Positions 48,151 to 54,884 of a stretch of DNA of 64,000 nucleotides are shown in pieces. The DNA is from Gemmatimonadaceae bacterium (GTDB lineage: Bacteria; Gemmatimonadota; Gemmatimonadetes; Gemmatimonadales; Gemmatimonadaceae). The stretch is from the NCBI GenBank assembly GCA_040882285.1, contig JBBEBQ010000025.1:177754-241753 (forward strand), read 5' to 3'. The notes below the pieces were generated by a model. That model saw nothing but the letters and a program-made list of their open reading frames with translations. It searched no databases and was not told the DNA's origin. Within the stretch, counting starts at the first letter, position 1. Every line of letters starts with the position of its first letter. The translations under genes were made by a program, and so were the position numbers.

Positions 48151-49305
48151 TCATTTCTCTGCTCTCGCGGTGTCGGTCGCTCCCTGTTTCCGCGTCAGCT
48201 CGTAGAGTTGGCGGGAACCGGCGCCGCGCGCCTGTACCAGTCCTTGGGCGCGGAGATCGCGGAGTTCCGCGAGCACCCGATCCTTTCGGGTTGTCAGTAA
48301 TTCAGCCAGGGCGGTCGCGGACGCCGCTTCATGCTCCAGCTCGGCAAGGATGCGCGAGCGGAGCGGCATGGGGCTATCTCCAAGCGCGTACCGGTCGCCG
48401 TCGAACGCGAGCCTCAACTTCACATCGACGTTGCGGCCCCGCCCGATCAGCAGCCTTCTCCCGTCATCGCGTGAGTCGTCGTCATAGTCGGCATCGAACC
48501 CGTCGTCGGTATCTGTTGGCTGCTTCTGCCCCTGCCGGCGAAGCGTGATAGGCAGGTCAACGCAAGCGCCTAGCTCGATGCCGCCGCGGTACTCACGACC
48601 GGCCTTGGTCGTGTGGTATTGAAGGATCAGGGCAGCGCCCGTTTCTCGAACGGCCTCGATGTACGGCCAGAGGAAATCGGCAACCGCGTCGTTGTTGTTC
48701 GCTGAGTCGATGCGTCCGCGCCAGAGGCGGGAAAGCGTGTCAACCACGCAAACGTCAGCACGGGCCGCTTCGATCTCCGCTCGCATTTCCTCCGCGGTTG
48801 GACGCTCGGGCTGCACCGTCACCGCGCCCGGGTCTGCGCCGTATCTCTGAAACCGCCTCACCGTGTCGCTCACCGGTTCGTCGATCGCATACCACAGCGT
48901 CCGGAACGGGTCCAGCACTTGGCCGAGAAACTCCGTGCCGCTGGACCCGGCCGCGATTGCCTGTCCCAAGAGTGTGCTTTTGCCTGTCTTTTCCCTCGCG
49001 CTTATCAGCGTCGTGCTGGCATCGTAGGCGAGCCACGGAATGATCGCCCTTGGCGGGATTAACAGCTCTGGCATCGCGTACAACTCGCCCAACATGAACG
49101 GCGCGGGCCGCGCGCGAGGACCGAGCCGGCCGACCGGACCGACTCTCGGACTGGATGATCCGGACCCCTTGGTGATCTCGAACACATCTTCTTCACTAAG
49201 CGGACGGAAGTGCTTGGCGCGGTCTGTTTCATCGCGGGCGCTCATGGTGACCCGTTCAACCTGCGCGATCGCCTCCGGCGTTCCGGGCTTCACGGGCGCC
49301 GTCAT
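48151..49305 (-). CDS. RepA-like AAA ATPase / DNA helicase-loader type
   Basis: A 384-residue protein with a P-loop ATPase domain of the RepA/RecA-like (AAA_25) type: Walker A in SAREKTGKSTLLGQ (about residues 102-115), Walker B-like VCVVDTLSRLWRG (about 185-197), then YHTTKAGREYRGG. The C-terminal 60 residues look like a winged helix (AELLTTRKDRVLAELRDL). Such proteins drive replication or transfer functions of integrative elements and plasmids. Its ATG overlaps the stop of the upstream gene as ATGA. Confidence 0.8.
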   Translation of the reverse strand: MTAPVKPGTPEAIAQVERVTMSARDETDRAKHFRPLSEEDVFEITKGSGSSSPRVGPVGRLGPRARPAPFMLGELYAMPELLIPPRAIIPWLAYDASTTLISAREKTGKSTLLGQAIAAGSSGTEFLGQVLDPFRTLWYAIDEPVSDTVRRFQRYGADPGAVTVQPERPTAEEMRAEIEAARADVCVVDTLSRLWRGRIDSANNNDAVADFLWPYIEAVRETGAALILQYHTTKAGREYRGGIELGACVDLPITLRRQGQKQPTDTDDGFDADYDDDSRDDGRRLLIGRGRNVDVKLRLAFDGDRYALGDSPMPLRSRILAELEHEAASATALAELLTTRKDRVLAELRDLRAQGLVQARGAGSRQLYELTRKQGATDTARAEK

Positions 49306-49616
49306 GCGGACCTCTGCGCTGCGGCCTTGTCCAGTTCGGTCATCGCTTCTCGCAGCGCCCCTGACGTGCCGGCCGTCACCGGCATGGACGACAGCCCTAT
49401 CCAGCGCACCGCGTCAGCGGCCAAGAACTCGATCTTGCGGACCCGGTTCGCGTTGAGCTCGCAGTAGGTCAGCATGGCCGCCCTGGCTCTCGGCCAGCCG
49501 TACTGCTCCACCATCGGCTTCATCGCCTTCACGAAGTGGTCGAGCGCGATGCGACGAACCTGCTCCTTCCAGATTACCGCGCCCTCCGCGGCCCATGTCG
49601 GGATCTTTCGCGGCAT
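49302..49616 (-). CDS. Hypothetical protein upstream of RepA-like gene
   Basis: About 104 residues starting at ATG 49614-49616. It overlaps the RepA-like start (ATGA) and the previous gene's stop (TGATG). Mainly helical with MPRKIPTWAAEGAVIWKEQV and a central HFVKAMKPMVEQYGWPRARA. Possibly an accessory factor for the ATPase; no family recognised. Confidence 0.6.
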   Translation of the reverse strand: MPRKIPTWAAEGAVIWKEQVRRIALDHFVKAMKPMVEQYGWPRARAAMLTYCELNANRVRKIEFLAADAVRWIGLSSMPVTAGTSGALREAMTELDKAAAQRSA

Positions 49617-49813
49617 CAGGCGGCCCTCGCTGCGTCGAGTTCGGCCCACGTCTGTAACAGCGGGACCACGGGCAACTCGAGCCGTCGGACGAGGTGTACG
49701 ATCATTGCGCGATCGGCGTCACCGAGCCGATGGGACTCACGCGCCAGAGTTATGGATTGCTCACGCGGTTCGTTCTCTGACGCGGAGAGGTATAGCGATA
49801 CGCGGGGATTCAT
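49616..49813 (-). CDS. Small hypothetical protein
   Basis: About 65 residues starting at ATG 49811-49813, which overlaps the previous gene stop (ATGA). Helix-rich, with REQSITLARESHRLGDADRA. Kept because of tight overlaps with neighbours on both sides. Confidence 0.55.
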   Translation of the reverse strand: MNPRVSLYLSASENEPREQSITLARESHRLGDADRAMIVHLVRRLELPVVPLLQTWAELDAARAA

Positions 49814-50136
49814 CTCGCCTCCGTCGTATCTGCGCCGACAATCCGGGCGACCCGCTCTTCGATGATGTCTAGTTCGGCCAAGCTCAAGCTGATGCCGTCT
49901 CGCGAAATGGCGAGCACTCCAGGCGCCTGCTCGTGGTAGATCCGGAAGTGGATCGCGATGTCGCCGCGCCCGCGTCGGAAACGCCCGATCGTGACGCACG
50001 GACGCTTACGCGTTCGCAGGCCGGGTGGAGAGAAGATCAGCTTGCTTCCGTCAGTCGTGCGAAAGCCGGCCCAGCTCGTTACCGGCTGAGCCTCTCTGGC
50101 TGGCAAATCGTCTGTCCTGCGTGTAAATTCTTCCAT
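49810..50136 (-). CDS. Hypothetical protein
   Basis: A 108-residue protein. The central part has alternating strands with RPCVTIGRFRRGRGDIAIHF and a helical C-terminus, ISLSLAELDIIEERVARIV. No family recognised. Its stop overlaps the next gene start (ATGA), and a likely plus-strand terminator hairpin lies just upstream of its start. Confidence 0.6.
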   Translation of the reverse strand: MEEFTRRTDDLPAREAQPVTSWAGFRTTDGSKLIFSPPGLRTRKRPCVTIGRFRRGRGDIAIHFRIYHEQAPGVLAISRDGISLSLAELDIIEERVARIVGADTTEAR

Positions 50137-50216
50137 GCGAGCACTCTTGTTGTCGGGCCGGTCAGGGCCCGACTGTGGTATGTGAACCGCTGCCGATCTC
50201 GGTGGCGGTTTTGCTT
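50137..50216 (+). ncRNA. Possible plus-strand small RNA ending in a terminator
   Basis: A stem GTCGGGCC/GGCCCGAC (50152-50173) and a second stem AACCGCTGCCG/CGGTGGCGGTT with two G-U pairs followed by TTTTGCTTT (50185-50216) lie on the plus strand in a gap between minus-strand genes. The U run is only on the plus strand. There is no plus-strand gene upstream for it to end. This layout fits a small antisense-type RNA near a replication module, as in copy-number control, but no transcript evidence exists. Confidence 0.35.
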
Positions 50217-50232
50217 TATCCGCTCCCGCGTC

Positions 50233-50436
50233 CTACGCTGGCCGCGGTGATCCCTCCACCTTCTTGCGCCGGCGCTCTAGGCGGCTGACGCTCTCGGCGG
50301 TCACGAACCACCGCCCGTCGCGTTGCTCTCCCTCCAACTCGCCACGTAGCACAGCATCCCAGGCCGCGCCGTAGCGGACAGCCAATCGCTGGGCCGCCTG
50401 CGTCAGGGGGATCACCTTCTCGCTGCTCGTCGCCAT
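50233..50436 (-). CDS. Small HTH_17/excisionase-like protein
   Basis: A 67-residue protein with PLTQAAQRLAVRYGAAWDAV and then GRWFVTAESVSRLERRRK, the pattern of excisionase-type winged helices. The ATG at 50434-50436 is chosen because AAGGAG lies six bases upstream, in place of the ATG five codons earlier. Confidence 0.65.
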   Translation of the reverse strand: MATSSEKVIPLTQAAQRLAVRYGAAWDAVLRGELEGEQRDGRWFVTAESVSRLERRRKKVEGSPRPA

Positions 50437-50548
50437 CGCCCGCTCCTTCAAGTAGGGGTCTCTTTCTTTTTACGTTCGCGAACGATAAGTTGCGGCGCTT
50501 ACTTGCCGCCCCGGCATCCAAAAACAGCAGGCCTTGGCAAACATGTAA

Positions 50549-51742
50549 ATGGGATACATCGGCCGACGAACTAGCACGACGGATGACCCGCTGGAGTTAT
50601 ATGAGCGCGAGAAGGCGCGCGCTGTGCACAAGGGCGCGGCTCGGGTACTTAAGAAGGCGGCAACCAAAGGGCTGAAGGGCCAGGGCCACGCTGTGCACAA
50701 GGGCGGCTCAGCGGCGCGGCCAGCTCGAACTCGCGAACTCACCTGGCTTGACACGGCGTTCCGCGTTCACGATCCGCTAGCCGTTCAACGCATCCTGTGC
50801 AAAGCGCTCGAGCAGCGCCCTTACTGCGTCGAATGGAACCCTCGCCGCCCGCAGAAACGGCGCCTGCAGGCGGTATGGTGGCAGAAGAGGACCAAGGCAC
50901 GCGAAGCGGAGGCGCGAGCGGAGGCGCGCGCGACGGGCAGGCCATTTCTTGCCGTCATCGACGACTTCTGCGGGAGATCGCTATGCGCGGAACTCGATCG
51001 CGCAGCGAAGGACTTCGGACTGTCACTGACCACGCTGCGTCGGCTCGTCCGCGGCGAGGCAAAATCGCTGTCCTGGATTTTTGCCGAGCGCCTGAGGAAA
51101 CGACTACTCCCAGAAGAATGGGCGAAGTTGGAGGCGGCGCTCCTCTCCCCAACTGCCCGAAAGCTCCTCGATGGTTATGTGGACTACATCGCGGGCGAAA
51201 TCAAGCGCTACACAACCCAGCCACCGCGGCATCAGTTCAGATTGTCCTTGACGACAATGGAGCGACGGGAGGTGACGGAATTCGAACGGAAGGCGAAGCT
51301 GCTAGGAGCCCCGGCGACCAGGGCACGACTCGCGAGCTTACGGGTTTGGGACGCGATCGTCCGATGGGAACCGCTCTGCGCTAACCTTCTTGCGAATGAC
51401 GCTGCGGCCGTGAACAGTCGGGAGCGCTTCGTGAAAGCAGGCTTCGGTCGCGAACTCGCCATTCTGCGAGCCGAAATGCGGCTCTTTCGAGGGGCGGCGC
51501 TGGCTCCAGTCGGCCGGGGGCCAAGCGCACGGAAGGGGAGAGAAGGCGCCGCGCGGGCGAACCCGATGCTCATCACGGACCAAGATTGGCTTAGAGCCAG
51601 TAGATCCAGAGAGTTTGGGGAGAAGTCGTTCTACAACGCGCTTCCCCCCGAGGCCCGCAAGAAAGCCCGCCGCGAAGTGGCAGCGTGTCGGGCAAGGAAC
51701 CGGAAAAAGGTTGGACGTTCGGAGAGTTTCAGCGTAGACTAG
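50549..51742 (+). CDS. Large orphan protein with twice-repeated AVHKG block
   Basis: A 397-residue protein, rich in Arg and Lys. Near the N-terminus the block AVHKG occurs twice (residues about 26 and 48) from near-identical DNA, GCTGTGCACAAGGGCG. Further on it has LRRLVRGEAKSLSWIFAERL and many helices. The C-terminal 150 residues include RASRSREFGEKSFYNALPPE. No known family was recognised. It could be a nucleic-acid-binding protein. The start is uncertain because no strong Shine-Dalgarno is present. Confidence 0.6.
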   Translation: MGYIGRRTSTTDDPLELYEREKARAVHKGAARVLKKAATKGLKGQGHAVHKGGSAARPARTRELTWLDTAFRVHDPLAVQRILCKALEQRPYCVEWNPRRPQKRRLQAVWWQKRTKAREAEARAEARATGRPFLAVIDDFCGRSLCAELDRAAKDFGLSLTTLRRLVRGEAKSLSWIFAERLRKRLLPEEWAKLEAALLSPTARKLLDGYVDYIAGEIKRYTTQPPRHQFRLSLTTMERREVTEFERKAKLLGAPATRARLASLRVWDAIVRWEPLCANLLANDAAAVNSRERFVKAGFGRELAILRAEMRLFRGAALAPVGRGPSARKGREGAARANPMLITDQDWLRASRSREFGEKSFYNALPPEARKKARREVAACRARNRKKVGRSESFSVD

Positions 51743-51970
51743 CTGAGTGCTGTTGCGCTAATAGTAGCGAACAGCTTACTCGGCTCCGGCGCTTACGTCG
51801 CCCAGGCCTGAGGAATGCGACGACATAGCTCTGTCCGGGAGAAGCGAGCCCCGTCCATGTGACCTACAACTGGTCTACCTGGGCGGGATTTTTGTTTCCG
51901 AGTGGTCGGTCGCCTGCACGGATGGAGTCGAGCCAAAGGCACGTTCTGAAAGTTTCGCGAGGGATCGCGC

Positions 51971-52378
51971 ATGAGTGGAAATCGGGGAAAAACCGCTAAA
52001 AAAACCGCTACATCCAGGCAGCTCGCAGAGCCGTCGCCTCGATCAGGAGTCCGGTTGCCTCTTGGCGCGCATCCAGGAAACACTGGCGGGAAGAAGGGCC
52101 GCAGTGGTCGCCCGACGACGGCATTCAGAGTGTTCGTCTCCCAGCTCAGGCAAAACCCCAAGGTGCACGAGGCGCTCGAGGAAGCAGCGACGGACTCGAA
52201 TTCAAGGCATTTCAAGGCCGCCCTCGACGTAATCGTGCGTTACGACACCGACGCCCCCGAGAACGACCCGCTGCCCGTCCTCACGAAGGAGCAGCTCACC
52301 GAGCGGATCGTGAACATCCTCCGCGTTGCCGCCAAGCGGCGGAAGGCAGCTGCGATGGATGGTTCGCAAGTCACCTAG
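51971..52378 (+). CDS. Hypothetical protein with Gly/Arg/Lys-rich N-terminus (DUF5681-like)
   Basis: A 135-residue protein. PGNTGGKKGRSGRPTTAFRV followed by a helical region resembles DUF5681, a family common near phage terminase genes. This link is weak. It stands in the cargo part of the island. Confidence 0.5.
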   Translation: MSGNRGKTAKKTATSRQLAEPSPRSGVRLPLGAHPGNTGGKKGRSGRPTTAFRVFVSQLRQNPKVHEALEEAATDSNSRHFKAALDVIVRYDTDAPENDPLPVLTKEQLTERIVNILRVAAKRRKAAAMDGSQVT

Positions 52379-52572
52379 GACACTGAAGGCGATCCCTCCG
52401 ACGAGGCCGAGAAGACAAATCGGGTCTCGCGCGGATAGCGGCTCCTATAGGTGCCGAGCGCCGACTGAAAGTCAGGCCACCCAGGTTAGTCGTCGGCATA
52501 GGCCTGCCTTGGCACCAGTATACTTGACGCAGCTAAAGCGGAGACATGTTTGACTCTCCCCCCGCTCTACGG

Positions 52573-52884
52573 TTAGCGCCGTGGCAGAGGCGGAGCAACC
52601 GGACGCGAGCCCGTCACGGACTCGACGGCTTGGGCAGTTTCGCCGGCCCGTGCACGCTCGGCCATTTCGGCCTGAGAGATCGCGCCCTTCATTTCCGGGC
52701 GCTTGCGGTTAGCGGTGGGGAGTTCCTTCAGCCGCCGGAGGATGGCGGCACGTCGATCGGGGTCGGTGGTGCGGTTGAGGTCAGCAAATAGCTGCTGGCG
52801 CTCTTCGGCTACTCCGTCGGTCTCGTTCCGTAGATCAGCCGCATCGTCCCGTCCGGCATCTTCGACACTATCGAAGGTGGGCAT
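52573..52884 (-). CDS. Small hypothetical protein
   Basis: About 103 residues from ATG 52882-52884, overlapping the end of the 52809-52994 gene. Charged and helical (ERQQLFADLNRTTDPDRRAA, then ILRRLKELPTANRKRPEMKG). A longer frame upstream to 53193 mostly shadows the two small genes before it. The start is uncertain. Confidence 0.45.
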   Translation of the reverse strand: MPTFDSVEDAGRDDAADLRNETDGVAEERQQLFADLNRTTDPDRRAAILRRLKELPTANRKRPEMKGAISQAEMAERARAGETAQAVESVTGSRPVAPPLPRR

Positions 52885-52994
52885 GGGCGGCCGCCGCACA
52901 TCGTCATCTGCATCTTCTCCGCTCCGTCCTTCTCGTAATAGAAGGTCTTCTTCACCGTAGTTGTATCGCGACCCTTCTTCTTGAACACGGCCAT
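52809..52994 (-). CDS. Small hypothetical protein
   Basis: A 61-residue protein, basic at the N-terminus (MAVFKKKGRDTTTVKKTFYY) and ending YGTRPTE. Its start lies 3 nt after the stop of the 52998-53183 gene, so they form a small operon. Confidence 0.55.
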   Translation of the reverse strand: MAVFKKKGRDTTTVKKTFYYEKDGAEKMQMTMCGGRPCPPSIVSKMPDGTMRLIYGTRPTE

Positions 52995-52997
52995 CGC

Positions 52998-53183
52998 CTA
53001 GTCCTCGCTCGCCCTGCGGCGGTTTAACTCTCGCCGTGGCGTCGGAAGCGGCTCCGGATGGTCTGACAACATCCGGTCCTCGCGCTCCAGATACTCCTCC
53101 ACCGGCGTCCGGCCGTTGATCATCACGCCCTTCTTCGACGAGTCGGGGCTCGGCTTCGTTGTTGTTCCACTCTGCGTATCCAT
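52998..53183 (-). CDS. Small hypothetical protein
   Basis: A 61-residue charged protein (KGVMINGRTPVEEYLEREDR). The ATG has AAGGTGG about five bases upstream. First gene of a minus-strand set of three small genes. No family recognised. Confidence 0.55.
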   Translation of the reverse strand: MDTQSGTTTKPSPDSSKKGVMINGRTPVEEYLEREDRMLSDHPEPLPTPRRELNRRRASED

Positions 53184-53242
53184 TCGCTACCACCTTGTCG
53201 TGCTTTAGAGCATCGAATGTGCCGCGGGATGCTTCTCACATT

Positions 53243-53448
53243 TCAACCGAGCTGGGCAAGCAGCGATTCGCATACATCCCCCCGGACCGGCATCGGTACT
53301 TTGAGGCGGAAAATCTCTTCGGTCAGTCGATGCCGTCTCCCATGCCATCGACTGACCGAGATATACGTGACGCGGGGAACGCCTACGCGGTCGGCCTCTC
53401 GGGATCGGGGTTTCGGCGGTGAATCTGTCCATCCACGTATTTGCCCAT
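53243..53448 (-). pseudogene. Small gene with apparent one-base frameshift
   Basis: An ATG at 53446-53448, with GAGGG five bases upstream and one nt after the stop of the 53450 gene, starts a 21-residue reading frame that ends at 53383. A second frame then continues with protein-like sequence (GVPRVTYISVSRWHGRRHRL, then TEEIFRLKVPMPVRGDVCES) to a TGA at 53243-53245. The total of 206 nt is one short of a multiple of three, so a single-base deletion would rejoin both. Could be a sequencing error. Confidence 0.45.
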
Positions 53449-53449
53449 T

Positions 53450-54373
53450 TTATCCCTCGTCGCTCGCCGAGCCCGAGTAGACAATGTCGCCCGTTGCCTT
53501 GGAGATCATGATGATCTCACTACTCCTAAACCCCAACACCTGCTTTGGCAGGATATACGCGATCCACGGATCTTCGGTATGTGACCCGTAGATGAACGGC
53601 TCTCGCGTACCACGTTCCCTGAGCTCTTGGCGGTCAACCACATCGCCAATCCCCGCTGCATCTACGAAACGCTCGTTGGGTTCCGCAAGGAATCTCTCTG
53701 CAATATCGCGAGCCTGCTCGCGGGTCACCCGCGGCCGCAGCGTCGCGTGCGCCTCGATAATCGTTTTCCGGCACTCCATCTCCAGCGTCCAAAACGGGGC
53801 CTGTAGCGCCAAAAAACTTTCGTTCTCGAGTATTGCGAGCCGTTCATGGTACTGTGCTTCAAAGTGCGCCGGCGGGTGGAACGCTCTAGCCGTTTCCCAG
53901 AATCGTTCCTCTCGGTCCACGAGGGCGGCGGCTAGCCCTGCCGATTCGCCAACCCAGCCAAGAGTGTCCGCGATGTTCTTGAGGAGATTCGGCACAGCTT
54001 CGCCGGCTGGGATGCGGGCACGGGCGACCCACGCAAGGTTAAAGAGCCACCGCCGGATGGACGACTGAGGGTGAGCCAGATTGCCGGTCAGAGTTCGAAA
54101 AGCCTCGCCGCCACCAGGCTCTATCAGCTCTTGGCAGAGCCTCCAGGGAAGAGATTCAAGCCACGGAATCGGGCGACGTTCAGCCGCACTAGCACTACGC
54201 TCGGCGGCAGCCCACGCGAGAGCAGTGAACTCAGTTCCGTGTTCAGCCGCAGCAAGCACACATGCGTAGGCAAGAGAATCAACCGATCGGGCTAGCTGCG
54301 CCTCGGGGCTGGTTTGAATTACCTCGTCGCGCCACCTGATGGCGAGATCCACGAATCGACGCTGAGGTTTCAC
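53450..54373 (-). CDS. Hypothetical protein with Imm35-like C-terminal domain
   Basis: About 307 residues. The GTG at 54371-54373 is chosen because AGGGAG lies eight bases upstream; an ATG at 54472 exists. The bulk is helical (LACVLAAAEHGTEFTALAW-like YACVLAAAEHGTEFTALAWA) and the last 70 residues resemble Imm35/YrhB-type immunity or PepSY-like folds (TREQARDIAERFLAEP, ending SKATGDIVYSGSASDEG). The domain match is weak. It faces away from the methylase gene. Confidence 0.5.
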   Translation of the reverse strand: MKPQRRFVDLAIRWRDEVIQTSPEAQLARSVDSLAYACVLAAAEHGTEFTALAWAAAERSASAAERRPIPWLESLPWRLCQELIEPGGGEAFRTLTGNLAHPQSSIRRWLFNLAWVARARIPAGEAVPNLLKNIADTLGWVGESAGLAAALVDREERFWETARAFHPPAHFEAQYHERLAILENESFLALQAPFWTLEMECRKTIIEAHATLRPRVTREQARDIAERFLAEPNERFVDAAGIGDVVDRQELRERGTREPFIYGSHTEDPWIAYILPKQVLGFRSSEIIMISKATGDIVYSGSASDEG

Positions 54374-54618
54374 TGCGCGCACTCCCTGTGCTGGCTGCCG
54401 GCGCGTTGCGATAGTCCGGCGTGCTCCTTCGCCACTCGATCTGCGGCAATCATACGCCGAATCGAGCGGCACTGGCTCTCAACGCTCATCGGGATAGCGG
54501 TCATCTTCCAGCGCGCGGTTCGCCCTCGGTCTCAGCACAGGGAGGATCACACCCACTAATTCGCATGACAAGTTAACATGGTAGATTCTCTTCGGCCAGA
54601 AAGCGCATTTACCGCGCA

Positions 54619-54846
54619 ATGTCTGGCCTCCAAGTCGCCTTCGGTGCGACCATTCGACAACTGCGGGAAGAACTCGGCTTATCTCAGGAGAAGCTGGCGC
54701 AACGCGCCAAGGTTTCTCGCAACTTCTGGGGGTCCGTTGAACGAGGGGAATCGAGTATTTCGATGGATGTAGCAGAACGCTTCGCCAAAGCGCTCGGACT
54801 ATCTCTTTCCGAGTTGATCCACCTGTCAGAAATTCGCCGAAGGTGA
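54619..54846 (+). CDS. XRE-type HTH regulator, C-protein-like
   Basis: A 75-residue HTH protein: IRQLREELGLSQEKLAQRAK then VSRNFWGSVERGESSISMDV, with AKALGLSLSEL, a pattern very like controller (C) proteins of restriction-modification systems. It starts 266 nt before the methylase gene and ends 38 nt before it. Its likely role is to set the timing of methylase and nuclease expression. No operator was located. Confidence 0.8.
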   Translation: MSGLQVAFGATIRQLREELGLSQEKLAQRAKVSRNFWGSVERGESSISMDVAERFAKALGLSLSELIHLSEIRRR

Positions 54847-54884
54847 ACCGCACAACCTTACTTCCCTCCGACGGCTAGACAACG

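Noticed and set aside
51793..52215. 140-codon minus-strand frame with GNRTPDRG-like text
   Set aside because: It is antisense to the 51971 gene and the text is of a kind often seen in spurious frames.
52573..53193. 206-codon minus-strand frame
   Set aside because: Its first half overlaps two small genes with better starts; only the last 100 codons are kept.
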